Below, in pieces: positions 35,872-43,730 of a DNA stretch of 64,000 nucleotides (position 1 is its first letter; the number at the start of each line of letters is the position of its first letter). This DNA comes from Bacteroidota bacterium (GTDB taxonomy: Bacteria > Bacteroidota > Ignavibacteria > Palsa-1295). The notes under the pieces were generated by a model. That model was not told where the DNA came from. It searched no databases and saw only the letters and a list, made by a program, of their open reading frames with translations. The stretch covers positions 19,325-83,324 of the forward strand of contig JAJPIO010000001.1 in NCBI GenBank assembly GCA_021324735.1. The letters run 5' to 3'. Made by a program: the position numbers and the translations under genes.

Positions 35872-36279
35872 ATGGTCGATACTCTTTCCCCAGCGGAACG
35901 CAGCAAAAGGATGGGACTTGTCAAGAGCAAAGCCACCAAGCCAGAGATGAAACTAAGAAGGATAGTGAGTTCGATGGGCTACCGGTATCGACTCAACGTC
36001 ACCAAGCTTCCGGGAAAGCCGGATCTTACATTTCACTCGAAAAATAAAGTTATTTTTTTACATGGGTGCTTTTGGCACCGACATGAAGGCTGCAAGAACG
36101 CTAGGTGGCCGAAGTCAAAGCTTGATTTTTGGGTACCAAAGCTAGAAGCGAACGCAGTTCGCGATAAGGCCACCCTGCTAGAACTAAAGCGCCTGGGCTG
36201 GTCGAGTCTTGTAATTTGGGAATGTGAATTAGTGAGTACCGAACGTGTCGAAAAGAGAGTTAAAAAATTTCTCGGTTGA
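35872..36279 (+). CDS. vsr: Very short patch repair endonuclease
   Basis: 135 residues starting at the ATG at 35872 (MVDTLSPAERS, the usual Vsr N-terminus); an in-frame ATG at 35842 would add ten residues. Vsr nicks DNA next to T:G mismatches arising from deaminated 5-methylcytosine. Motifs: SKATKPEMKLRR, the catalytic PGKPDLTF (Asp), and the zinc/active-site block HGCFWHRHEGC, then ARWPKSKLDFWVPKLEANAVRDK and GWSSLVIWECE. The gene overlaps the C5-methyltransferase gene by 35 bp, so it protects sites modified by that enzyme. Confidence 0.95.
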   Translation: MVDTLSPAERSKRMGLVKSKATKPEMKLRRIVSSMGYRYRLNVTKLPGKPDLTFHSKNKVIFLHGCFWHRHEGCKNARWPKSKLDFWVPKLEANAVRDKATLLELKRLGWSSLVIWECELVSTERVEKRVKKFLG

Positions 36280-37441
36280 GCGCCATTCGATAGAACTCTT
36301 CGCAGGTGCTGGAGGTCTATCGCTTGGGTTCTCTCATGCTGGGTTTAAGCCGAAGGCGGTTATCGAATGGGATAAGCACGCCTGCGATACATTACGCGTC
36401 AATCGTGACCGCAGTGTTCGAGATATGAAGGATTGGCTAATTCTTCAACGTGATGTACGCGAGATCGATTATTCCGAATATGCGGGCCGCATTGACTTAG
36501 TAAGTGGAGGACCACCATGTCAGCCCTTCTCGCTTGGGGGAAAGCACCGTGCATTTCTCGATCCAAGAGATATGTTTCCTGAAACGGTTCGGGCGATACG
36601 AGAAGTACGTCCAAGGGCTTTCGTGATCGAGAATGTAAGAGGACTTGCACGAACAGCGTTCACGAAATACCTCCAATATATTTTGCTACAGTTAAGTTAT
36701 CCTATGATCGAACGCCGTTCGAACGAGGAATGGCTTGGACATCTCACTCGACTTGAGAAAGCACTTACTGCTAGTAAGCGGACGGATTACAACGTAGTGT
36801 TTCGTGTCCTGAACGCCGCCGATTATGGCGTTCCTCAAAAACGCGAACGGATAATAATAGTCGGATTTAGACACGATCTAGGTCTCGAGTGGGCTTTTCC
36901 AAATCCAACACATAGCGCCACAGCGCTTTGGCGAGAGCAGTGGATTACCGGGGAGTATTGGGAACGACATAAGGTTGCCAAACGTAGGCGGCCGCCTAAG
37001 CCGACACGAAAGGCAATGGAGTTAGAAGATGATGGAAAGCTACCCTGGAGAACAGTTCGCGACGCTATCGGTGACTTGCCGGAACCACGCCCCGAGGGAT
37101 ATGAGAGCATTTCGAATCACCTGTTAATACCGGGTGCTCGCAGCTATTCTGGCCACACTGGTAGCCCAATTGATCTTCCCGCTAAGGCGCTGAAGGCTGG
37201 TGATCATGGTGTACCCGGCGGAGAAAACATGCTGGTTGATGAGAGAGGAAGGATACGTTACTTTACTGTACGTGAAGCCGCTCGGCTGCAAATGTTTCCC
37301 GACGAGTACTTGTTTCATGGGTCTTGGAGTGAAATAATGCGGCAACTTGGAAATGCTGTGCCCGTAGGGCTAGCTCAGATTGTCGCTGAAAGCGTTAAGT
37401 CATGTCTTGATCCCTGGTATGCGCCAAGAGCAACCGTATAA
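36245..37441 (+). CDS. DNA (cytosine-5) methyltransferase
   Basis: 398 residues, starting GTG at 36245 within the 3' end of vsr. Conserved C5-methyltransferase motifs are in order: I (IELFAGAGGLSLGF, near 18-32), IV with the catalytic Cys in GGPPCQPFS (near 88-96), VI ENV (near 126-130), VIII QKRERIIIVG (near 200-210), a target-recognition region (about 215-310), and IX/X REAARLQMFPD and RQLGNAVPV. It methylates cytosine in the recognition site of the adjacent endonuclease. By analogy with Eco29kI the site could be CCGCGG, but this is inference from the partner. Linked in an overlapping operon: vsr, methyltransferase, endonuclease. Confidence 0.95.
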   Translation: MSKRELKNFSVERHSIELFAGAGGLSLGFSHAGFKPKAVIEWDKHACDTLRVNRDRSVRDMKDWLILQRDVREIDYSEYAGRIDLVSGGPPCQPFSLGGKHRAFLDPRDMFPETVRAIREVRPRAFVIENVRGLARTAFTKYLQYILLQLSYPMIERRSNEEWLGHLTRLEKALTASKRTDYNVVFRVLNAADYGVPQKRERIIIVGFRHDLGLEWAFPNPTHSATALWREQWITGEYWERHKVAKRRRPPKPTRKAMELEDDGKLPWRTVRDAIGDLPEPRPEGYESISNHLLIPGARSYSGHTGSPIDLPAKALKAGDHGVPGGENMLVDERGRIRYFTVREAARLQMFPDEYLFHGSWSEIMRQLGNAVPVGLAQIVAESVKSCLDPWYAPRATV

Positions 37442-38018
37442 CCCCCTCGACAAACTTAATCTCGGCGAAAGTATTGCCGAGGCTCTGCTTACGCGTCCTG
37501 TAGAGAAGCTGCCACCGACAGAGATTTTTTCCGGGGCAGGCATCTATGCTCTCTATTATGAAGGGTACTTTCCCCTGTACGAGCGCATCAGTGAAAAGAA
37601 TCGCAAAAATCAATATGGTGCGCCAATATATGTTGGAAAGGCTGTTCCAAAAGGGGCCAGAAAGGGTGGAATACTCGGACCCTATCTCGGTCGGGCGTTA
37701 TATAAGCGTCTTGATGAGCATGCGGAGTCGATCCGGCAGACAACGAACCTAAGAGTTGATGACTTCTGCTGCCGATACTTGGTCGTTGAGGATATATGGA
37801 TTCCGCTGGGAGAAACCTTGCTGATAGAGCAATTCTCACCTCTATGGAATCGCTATCTTGATGGGTTTGGTAATCATGATCCCGGGAGTGGAAGATATGA
37901 AGGCCAGCGATCACTTTGGGATGTTATTCATCCGGGACGCAAATGGGCTGAAAAGCAAAAGCCCAACACCAAAACACAAGAAGTGATTGAGACTGAATTG
38001 CGTAAACTTCTGCCTTGA
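37419..38018 (+). CDS. Eco29kI-family GIY-YIG restriction endonuclease
   Basis: 199 residues from the ATG at 37419, which overlaps the methyltransferase by 23 bp. The N-terminal YNPLDKLNLGESIAEALL segment and the GIYALYYEG ... YVGKAVPKG motif are GIY-YIG catalytic features, followed by RLDEHAESIRQTTNLRVDDFCCRYL, EDIWIPLGE and a conserved WNRYLDGFGNHDPGSGRY block. Eco29kI and its relatives cut CCGCGG. A TTG-start version beginning at 37380 would add 13 residues and is unlikely. It completes a type II restriction-modification system. Confidence 0.92.
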   Translation: MRQEQPYNPLDKLNLGESIAEALLTRPVEKLPPTEIFSGAGIYALYYEGYFPLYERISEKNRKNQYGAPIYVGKAVPKGARKGGILGPYLGRALYKRLDEHAESIRQTTNLRVDDFCCRYLVVEDIWIPLGETLLIEQFSPLWNRYLDGFGNHDPGSGRYEGQRSLWDVIHPGRKWAEKQKPNTKTQEVIETELRKLLP

Positions 38019-38030
38019 GTTCTCCTTGGT

Positions 38031-38681
38031 ATGAGGCGAAAACGAACAAACGTCTTACGACACGCTCCCCGCTACTCACTTTTTGCGACATCGTACAGTC
38101 CCCTATTCCTGCTAATGGTATTAAAGCAGGTCTCAGACAATTCCCAATACCTTCACTGGGGAGGAATATCAATTGCTTCCTTCGCAATTTGGCTTTCGCG
38201 GTTCGGGTTAAGCTCAATTCTTTTGTTTGTTGGCATCACTGGCGCAACCGGCCTCTTGATTTTTGTTTACAGGATGAAAAGAGCAACGAAGTCTAATGGT
38301 GTACTTGCCATAGTCGTTGACATAAGGAATAAGAATAGTGAAGCCATTAGCTACATTGGCACTTATATCATTCCATTTCTCTTCCAAGACTACACTCAGC
38401 TCTATGACACTCTCTCCATAGGAATTCTCCTAATCGTTATTTACTTTATATATGTTAATTCCTCCCTGATACTAATTAATCCTGTGTTAAATCTTCGATA
38501 TTCTCTTTATGAGGTTGATTTTGATGATACATTAGCCAACCCGCCCGCTTCTCAGCCAAAGCTCAAATCAGGGACGGTTATCATTCGAGAACGTTTCCTC
38601 GAAGAGGGCGATAAAATTCTTCTTCGAAAAATTGGTCAAAAACTATATTTTGCTGTAAATGGAGAACAAGCTACCACCTAG
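38031..38681 (+). CDS. kwaA: Kiwa defence membrane protein KwaA
   Basis: 216 residues with about four hydrophobic segments (near 20-38, 47-80, 104-120 and 128-150), consistent with KwaA. The segments SPLFLLMVLK near residue 24, SYIGTYIIPFLF near 106 and the IYFIYVNSSLILINPVLN block near 137 fit the family. KwaA is the membrane sensor of the Kiwa antiphage system; it is encoded with KwaB and the two act together. The identification rests partly on the downstream gene. It starts 12 bp after the endonuclease stop and overlaps kwaB by 23 bp. The AT-rich composition differs from the flanking genes. Confidence 0.72.
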   Translation: MRRKRTNVLRHAPRYSLFATSYSPLFLLMVLKQVSDNSQYLHWGGISIASFAIWLSRFGLSSILLFVGITGATGLLIFVYRMKRATKSNGVLAIVVDIRNKNSEAISYIGTYIIPFLFQDYTQLYDTLSIGILLIVIYFIYVNSSLILINPVLNLRYSLYEVDFDDTLANPPASQPKLKSGTVIIRERFLEEGDKILLRKIGQKLYFAVNGEQATT

Positions 38682-39702
38682 TCTTCTTGATTTCCTCACT
38701 GAACTTGATAGCAGTGAAACACATCATCTTCGCTTTTTTCTGATTACTCGGCAATTAAAGGAAGGTGTACCAAGTCATCGAAAGATGCTTGACAAATACG
38801 AGTTCACCGCTCTTCAGGTCGAGATAGATACTGATCTTCAGCAGTATCTTCTCACTGTATTAAGGCGACAGCTACGAGGGGTGATCGAATCCACTGATGT
38901 TGAAGTGAAAGAATACGACGTCCTTGGAGACGAACTTCCGACTCTTTACACTTATGCCGCCACTTCCACTAACGCATTCTGCAAGATACTGAATGTTCAG
39001 TTAGCCGCAGGGGTTGATGTGCCTCAAATTAAAAGCCTAGAAGAAGTAACTGGGAAGTTATGGGCTTATTGTATCGCTATTCAAAGTCCCACCACCCCAA
39101 CGGCATACACCTTCCGCAAGCTTTTCTCAAACAAGGTTGTCGTTGAAGAGAGTGAGAATGCAACTGGTCTTCGCTCGTTCCTCGCGTATTTCGACACACG
39201 GAACACAAGGCTGGAAAGATTCGAAGGTCAAGCTATTACCCTTGACAAGCGAATTGATTGCCTCTACCTTGCAGACCAATTTTTCGTATTTGAAAAGGCT
39301 AGGTTTGAGCAGATGGTTGGAATGGAAGAAGAGTTCAAAGCGAGTGCTGTCGGCATCATAGATGAGCTTAACGCAGATGGTTATATTCAGGGCACTGACC
39401 TTTTAAGAGACGAAGTCGAACGGAGTAGCACCCTTATTAGGAAGCTTGCAAAGTTAGCACAACTTGAAGATTATCACAAGCTTTCACCAGAGCGTATTAA
39501 GAAGATGGCCAATGTCGCGAAGCGGAATGGTATAGAGCTAAAAATTGTGGGTGGTCGTGTTCAGATCACCACCCTCGCAGATATCGATGTCGTGATTAAG
39601 CTGCTTATGGATAGTTTTTTGGAAAGCAAGCAGACCGGCAATCGGTACGAAGCTCGTGTGAAGACCCGTATTCAGACTCCAACTCCAACCGAAGAAACAT
39701 GA
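38659..39702 (+). CDS. kwaB: Kiwa defence protein KwaB (DUF4868)
   Basis: 347 residues, slightly longer than usual KwaB (about 315). The DUF4868 core covers roughly residues 150-300: KRIDCLYLADQFFVFEKARFEQMVGMEE and the later KLSPERIKKMANVAKRNGIELKIVGGRVQITTLADIDVVIKLLMD. KwaB is a cytosolic DNA-binding effector that acts with KwaA against phage. The gene overlaps kwaA by 23 bp, so the two are coupled. Sits directly after the Eco29kI-type restriction system, in a defence island. Confidence 0.82.
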   Translation: MENKLPPSLLDFLTELDSSETHHLRFFLITRQLKEGVPSHRKMLDKYEFTALQVEIDTDLQQYLLTVLRRQLRGVIESTDVEVKEYDVLGDELPTLYTYAATSTNAFCKILNVQLAAGVDVPQIKSLEEVTGKLWAYCIAIQSPTTPTAYTFRKLFSNKVVVEESENATGLRSFLAYFDTRNTRLERFEGQAITLDKRIDCLYLADQFFVFEKARFEQMVGMEEEFKASAVGIIDELNADGYIQGTDLLRDEVERSSTLIRKLAKLAQLEDYHKLSPERIKKMANVAKRNGIELKIVGGRVQITTLADIDVVIKLLMDSFLESKQTGNRYEARVKTRIQTPTPTEET

Positions 39703-40129
39703 GTGTAAAGTGCGGCTTTTCTTTCCGGAGTTTTGTCCTGCTAACGTGATATATAAGGTTATGGACGCGTAACACATTTATCTATCGCTGGCACTTAAAT
39801 TAGTCTTGGGAAAAAGAGAACGTCCCGACAAGTATGGACTAGTGATTGCATTGAAGCTTGATTTGTTTTGAAAGTGGCCGATTGCGTAATGCCCCAATGT
39901 TCACCTCTTGTAGAGGAGTTTTGTTCAATTAGCCACAAACAAGCCGCTAATTTAAACGGCGGCCACGCAACTCCCATCGACTGCAATTCGAAACGGCCAT
40001 TACGACTACGGTTACACCTATAAAAATTTGGAGACTTTTGGGATCTGGCCTTTTCTCGATGTATATATTTGCGGTCCGGAGTTGTCGCTTATGAGATGGA
40101 ACAGTCGTTTAATCTTTTGTCTAAATCCT
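39703..40129. other. Spacer between kwaB and the protease gene, with gene remnant
   Basis: 427 bp. Most is AT-rich and carries no gene. At 39953-39993 it contains a partial copy of the 3' end of the zinc-ribbon gene; see the direct repeat entries. Confidence 0.6.
39953..39993 (-). repeat. Direct repeat copy 1: remnant of zinc-ribbon gene 3' end
   Basis: 41 bp that match 40945-40985 with about seven mismatches. On the minus strand it encodes the SMGVAWPPF end seen in the intact gene (SMGIAWPPF). No further homology continues to the left, so it is a duplicated fragment. Confidence 0.75.
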
Positions 40130-40873
40130 ATGAAAACGCTCATGTCCCTAGTCCTTAGATCATCTTTTAACGAGAATTTCTATCTTTACAGTTTACTTGT
40201 CTTATTGCTTGCAAATTTCGGCTGTGATCCGACACCCAAGCCGGTAAAGCAATATTCCTTGCCCATTCAGGAGCAATATCAAGAAACACCAGAATGGTGT
40301 TGGGTTAGCGTTTGCCAAATGGTGCTTCAATTCAATCATGTTGGCACAGTTAATCCCGCTGGTGATTACCAGTGCGGCATCGTTGGTTGGTATTTTCAGA
40401 ACACTGCCTGTTATTCGAACTGTTACCTTTGCCGTAATAATGCCGCCCAATCGCTCGACGATATATTGCGCGTCTATAGTTATTATCCTGCGACAGCGAA
40501 AGCCTTGAACGGAGGAGTTGGTCCCAGCACGATTACATATAATGCCTACGAATCGTCTCTAGGCGACGATCAAATTATGGCTCAAATCGATGCCGGCAGT
40601 CCTATCGAAGCTGGAATCAATCCCGATGGATACATTGTAGGCCCTACCGCACAGCATGCCACACTGATTATTGGTTACATCAAATACGATGATGGCTCGC
40701 TTGATGTCATCGTAAATGATCCTTTCCCTTATCAGTTGACACCTTATCCAAATCCATACTTTGCGGCAGGAGGACAAACAAACGGAAACGGTCAATATCA
40801 AATAAATTCGAATAACTTTCGAGGGAGACTGTTATGGGAACAGACAGTGGATGCCTTTACAGCAGTCTACTAA
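40130..40873 (+). CDS. Papain-like cysteine protease lipoprotein
   Basis: 247 residues from the ATG at 40130 (MKTLMSLVL), which gives a signal peptide and lipobox LLANFGC (Cys about residue 32); a longer start at 40028 would add 34 residues of no signal. The catalytic arrangement is of the AvrRpt2/C39-like type: Gln and Cys in QEQYQETPEWCWVSVCQM, His in QHATLIIGY and Asn/Asp in VNDPFPY. Six further Cys residues suggest disulphides (CYSNCYLC). The protein is probably exported and anchored. Substrate unknown; a role in defence or in a neighbouring system is not shown by the sequence. It lies between two direct repeats. Confidence 0.7.
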   Translation: MKTLMSLVLRSSFNENFYLYSLLVLLLANFGCDPTPKPVKQYSLPIQEQYQETPEWCWVSVCQMVLQFNHVGTVNPAGDYQCGIVGWYFQNTACYSNCYLCRNNAAQSLDDILRVYSYYPATAKALNGGVGPSTITYNAYESSLGDDQIMAQIDAGSPIEAGINPDGYIVGPTAQHATLIIGYIKYDDGSLDVIVNDPFPYQLTPYPNPYFAAGGQTNGNGQYQINSNNFRGRLLWEQTVDAFTAVY

Positions 40874-40939
40874 TCTTATTAAATCTTGTGTAACTTAGCG
40901 ACAGGAATGCTCTCGTGTGGTTGAGAACGGCTGTCAGCC

Positions 40940-41188
40940 TCACCTAAACGGCGGCCACGCGATGCCCATCGACTTCAATCGGAAATAGGCGGTGTAGCCG
41001 CAGTTCGGGCACACGGTCTCGATCGTCGGCTGAGGATCTTTGGCATCCCAGAGGAATCCGGTAAATCGCTTCGGCGCGATCACTTGCTGTGGCTCGGCCC
41101 AATGCTCGGCACCGCACGCCGGGCAGGTACGCGTGATGTTCTTCACCTCCAGCCACTGGTTAAATTTGGTAACGAGTTCGTGCTCCAT
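40940..41188 (-). CDS. Small zinc-ribbon protein
   Basis: 82 residues with two CxxC pairs, C22-P-A-C25 and C60-P-N-C63, as in a zinc ribbon. The middle carries a basic segment (QQVIAPKRFTGFLWDAKDPQ) and the end KSMGIAWPPFR. I do not recognise the family and offer no function. A partial copy of its 3' end occurs upstream at 39953-39993. Compact, with an ATG start at 41188. Confidence 0.6.
   Translation of the reverse strand: MEHELVTKFNQWLEVKNITRTCPACGAEHWAEPQQVIAPKRFTGFLWDAKDPQPTIETVCPNCGYTAYFRLKSMGIAWPPFR
40945..40985 (-). repeat. Direct repeat copy 2: 3' end of the zinc-ribbon gene
   Basis: Intact source copy of the 41 bp repeat at 39953-39993; the two flank the protease gene at a distance of about 0.95 kb, like an attachment-site duplication. 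Confidence 0.7.
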
Positions 41189-41192
41189 ACCG

Positions 41193-41229
41193 GGACAATT
41201 ACGAATGACGAATTACAAATTACGAATTA
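41193..41229 (+). repeat. Left terminal inverted repeat around the MNT gene
   Basis: A 37 bp AT-rich sequence (GGACAATTACGAA, then TTACAAATTACGAATTA) is repeated inverted at 41654-41683, with a 7 nt insertion in this copy. The orphan MNT gene lies between them. Confidence 0.75.
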
Positions 41230-41241
41230 TTCCAGAGGTCA

Positions 41242-41550
41242 TTATCGCGCGTAGATAGGTTGGGCATGTTGCTTCACATCCTCACGGAAAGTTTTGTTGA
41301 GGAATCCAGCAGAATTCAGATCGACCGTCTTACCAAAAATGTCTTCTAACTTGCGTTGAAGATCTACAAACTTAAAGAGTCCGATCCGCGCCTGCGGTTC
41401 GAATTCAACAAGGAGGTCGAGATCGCTCTCAGGCTTGGCATCGCCGCGCAGGTACGATCCGAAGACAGCCAGCCGCTTCACGTGATACTCGCGGCAAAGC
41501 GCTTCGAGTTTGCGAGGGTCGTGCGGCAGCGATGAGAATGCTCCAAGCAT
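41242..41550 (-). CDS. Orphan MNT-type nucleotidyltransferase
   Basis: 102 residues from the ATG at 41550 (MLGAFSSLPH); the longer frame at 41685 would use the repeat DNA. The minimal nucleotidyltransferase motif is intact: G31-S32, ten residues, D43-L-D45 (VFGSYLRGDAKPESDLDLL). No HEPN partner lies on either side, in contrast to the pair at 6438-7057, so it may be an antitoxin without its toxin. It sits inside terminal inverted repeats and may be a mobile cassette. Confidence 0.75.
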   Translation of the reverse strand: MLGAFSSLPHDPRKLEALCREYHVKRLAVFGSYLRGDAKPESDLDLLVEFEPQARIGLFKFVDLQRKLEDIFGKTVDLNSAGFLNKTFREDVKQHAQPIYAR

Positions 41551-41653
41551 GCCGACATTTACATATTTTCGGAGAAAAATGTTTACCGCACGACGTTCGC
41601 GTACTCGCAATCTCCGATTGCAATCCCCTACCGCTTCCACGAAAGAAAACTCG

Positions 41654-41683
41654 TAATTCGTAATTTGTAATTCGTAATTGTCC
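41654..41683 (-). repeat. Right terminal inverted repeat around the MNT gene
   Basis: 30 bp, the exact reverse complement of the left copy apart from a 7 nt insertion in the latter. The pair spans about 0.49 kb. Confidence 0.75.
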
Positions 41684-41861
41684 AACGTCCATATATTACA
41701 AATTTCCTAACTTCCGGGAACTCGGTTTGGGCGCCTGTTTTCTCTTGGCAATTAATGAATCGTAACAAAAAACAAAAACATAGAATTTTGATATTTCTTT
41801 CTATCTGACGTCATTTATGAAAACAAAACTCAATTCTCTCTAGCATTTTTACAAAACGGGC

Positions 41862-41892
41862 AAAAAAAGACCGGCTACCGCCGGTCCGTTTC
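41862..41892 (-). terminator. Intrinsic terminator of hpf
   Basis: gaccgg (41869-41874) pairs with ccggtc (41881-41886) through a 6 nt loop, and on the minus strand a run of seven T follows. It lies about 25 bp beyond the hpf stop. Confidence 0.75.
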
Positions 41893-41911
41893 ATACTTCA
41901 TATTTCATACT

Positions 41912-42280
41912 TCATATCTGCCCGGCTCCCGCGGCCCGGTCGGCCTGGTGTCGAATGAGGTTGCCGGGCTTGAGGTAGGTCTCCTTGTGGCGTTTGAGGA
42001 GCTTTTCGAGAACCTTCATCGCGGCATCGACGGCCTTGTGGGCCTCGGGGTCACGCTCCTTCACGGTGAGCGTATCGCCCGGGACCTTCACGATAGCCTC
42101 GAAGGTCTTCAGGTGTCCGTTCGACCCCTCCTGATCGACGATGAATTCGGCGCTAATGACGTATGGGCGGGTGTCAGCGCTCTCGTTGAACCGCTGGATG
42201 ATGTGATCGAATTCGGTAGTGATGTACTTTTGAATGCGTTCGCTCGCCGCCTCGTGGCGGACTTGAATTCTGGTAGTCAT
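41912..42280 (-). CDS. hpf: Ribosome hibernation promoting factor
   Basis: 122 residues from the ATG at 42280 (MTTRIQVRHEAAS), where the known N-terminus of the family begins; an upstream start at 42439 would add 53 residues in a region with poor composition. HPF/RaiA binds the 30S subunit and keeps idle ribosomes inactive in stationary phase. The beta-alpha-beta fold is covered by the first 100 residues: RIQKYITTEFDHIIQRFNE, DTRPYVISAEFIVDQEGS, KVPGDTLTVKERDPEAHKAVDAAMKVLEKLLKRHK. No long C-terminal dimerising domain is present, so it is a short-type HPF. Confidence 0.85.
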   Translation of the reverse strand: MTTRIQVRHEAASERIQKYITTEFDHIIQRFNESADTRPYVISAEFIVDQEGSNGHLKTFEAIVKVPGDTLTVKERDPEAHKAVDAAMKVLEKLLKRHKETYLKPGNLIRHQADRAAGAGQI

Positions 42281-42548
42281 AGTACTATAGGGAAAAAGGT
42301 CGGGGCAGCCGGGTTTTGCCCGCTCGCCGAGGAGCAGCGTCGTGAGGGATAGATGGTTAGCGGTGCGGTCGAAAGAGCGTCGCATCGCCGGCAATCCTCG
42401 AATCGTGGTCGATTCTTTTAAGCCCGAAATCCCGACCATAAAAATGGCAATTAGATGCTAAAGGCTTACGCTTCTAATATACTGCCAAAGTCTGGAAAAT
42501 GTAACACCTGAGATGAGATTTAATGATGGAAAATTACCGGTGGTTTGA

Positions 42549-42605
42549 GGGTAGAGGGTAAGGGGTAAAGCAATTTCAGACTTTACCCCTTACCCTTTCC
42601 CCTAC
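42549..42605. repeat. Inverted repeat next to the Xer stop
   Basis: A ggtaaggggtaaag-type arm (about 42557-42570) and its complement ctttaccccttacc (42581-42594), extended by gaggg/cccta-type sequence. No T run. The same building blocks recur at 60166-60234. Confidence 0.6.
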
Positions 42606-43618
42606 GGTTTTCCGGATCGCGGATGAGCTTGGTCGTAGACCTTCTTGAGGCGGTCGACGGTAAGGTGGGTGTATCGCTGGGTGGTCCGGAGCGATTCATG
42701 TCCGAGAATATCCTTGACGGCGCGGAGATCGGCGCCATGATCGAGCAAGTGAGTGGCTGCGGTGTGCCGCAGCATGTGGGGATGAGCTCGGGGGATATCG
42801 GGTACCTCCCCAAATGCTCGCTGGACGATGTGGTAGACCATGCGGGGAGTGAGTCGCTTACCGTTCTTGAGAAGGAAGAGAGCTGTGGGATCCTCCACCC
42901 CCTGGCCCCGCTCGGAAGAGTGAGTACGGGAAAGCTCGGCAAGGTAAAGCTTGATGGCCTCGGCGGCCTTAGTGCCGATCGGTACAATACGCTGTTTGGA
43001 GCCTTTACCCAATACGCGAACAGTGCGAGCCTTGAGGTCAAGCTCGGTGAGGTCGATCGAGCAAAGCTCGGAGCGACGGAGTCCGCTGGAGTAGAGGAGT
43101 TCGATGACGGCGAGATCGCGTAGCTCTTCGAGACGGGTTCGAAGCCGCTTTGCTTTACCACTCCCCTGCTTCTCCACGGCGGGAGTCGCGGGGTGGTTAG
43201 AGGTTGGCTGCTTCGAAAGTACTTCTGCCATCGCGCGTTCACTCGCGACGTTGGGCAGGCGCTTCTCGGCCTTCGGCGTTTTGAGAAGTCGTGCAGCATT
43301 GAACTCGAAGACACCCCGCTTGACGAGAAATTTGACGAACGATCGAACCGCCGCGAGTTTACGCCCGATGGAGCTAGCTTTGATGCGGTGGTTGGTAGCA
43401 GTCTGCTGTTGCGAAAGGATGGCGAGATATCGGCGGAGGACGTAGAGATCGTCGTGCGTGCCTTCGAGCACGAGATGCTCCGATTTAAGAATGCGGTACA
43501 GGTCGACGAGATCTCCCTCGTAGGCTTCGATGGTCTTCGAACTGGCCTCACGTTCGTGCTCGAGATACTCGAGGAACGAGCGCAGCAGACGAGGAAATTC
43601 AGCGTAAAAATCGACCAC
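42602..43618 (-). CDS. xerD: Tyrosine recombinase of the XerC/XerD family
   Basis: 338 residues starting GTG at 43618. Core-binding N-terminal domain: residues about 5-100 (FLRSFLEYLEHEREASSKTIEAYEGDLVDL). The catalytic domain has the full set: R in SGLRRSELCSI, K in GKGSKQRIVPI, H-x-x-R in HMLRHTAATHLLDHG, H in LGHESLRTTQ and the nucleophile Y in RYTHL. Xer enzymes resolve chromosome dimers at dif. Two short linkers are longer than usual (about 45 residues between the domains contain KQPTSNHPATPAVEKQ). A nearby dif site was not recognised. Confidence 0.9.
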   Translation of the reverse strand: MVDFYAEFPRLLRSFLEYLEHEREASSKTIEAYEGDLVDLYRILKSEHLVLEGTHDDLYVLRRYLAILSQQQTATNHRIKASSIGRKLAAVRSFVKFLVKRGVFEFNAARLLKTPKAEKRLPNVASERAMAEVLSKQPTSNHPATPAVEKQGSGKAKRLRTRLEELRDLAVIELLYSSGLRRSELCSIDLTELDLKARTVRVLGKGSKQRIVPIGTKAAEAIKLYLAELSRTHSSERGQGVEDPTALFLLKNGKRLTPRMVYHIVQRAFGEVPDIPRAHPHMLRHTAATHLLDHGADLRAVKDILGHESLRTTQRYTHLTVDRLKKVYDQAHPRSGKP

Positions 43619-43730
43619 GATTTACCGGATCACAACGATTGTCAGGATTGATTCGCAGGATTTAGAAGGATTTAAGCGACGGAAGAATTCTGGAATTGAA
43701 GGTGAAGTTTACAAGGACCATATAAGCAAA

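Noticed and set aside
39795..39986. 63-residue minus-strand frame after kwaB
   Set aside because: Only its first dozen residues resemble anything, and those are the duplicated end of the zinc-ribbon gene.
42583..43551. Long frame in the same strand as the Xer gene but another phase
   Set aside because: Composition is Ser/Arg/Pro-rich and non-protein-like; the Xer motifs all lie in the other frame.
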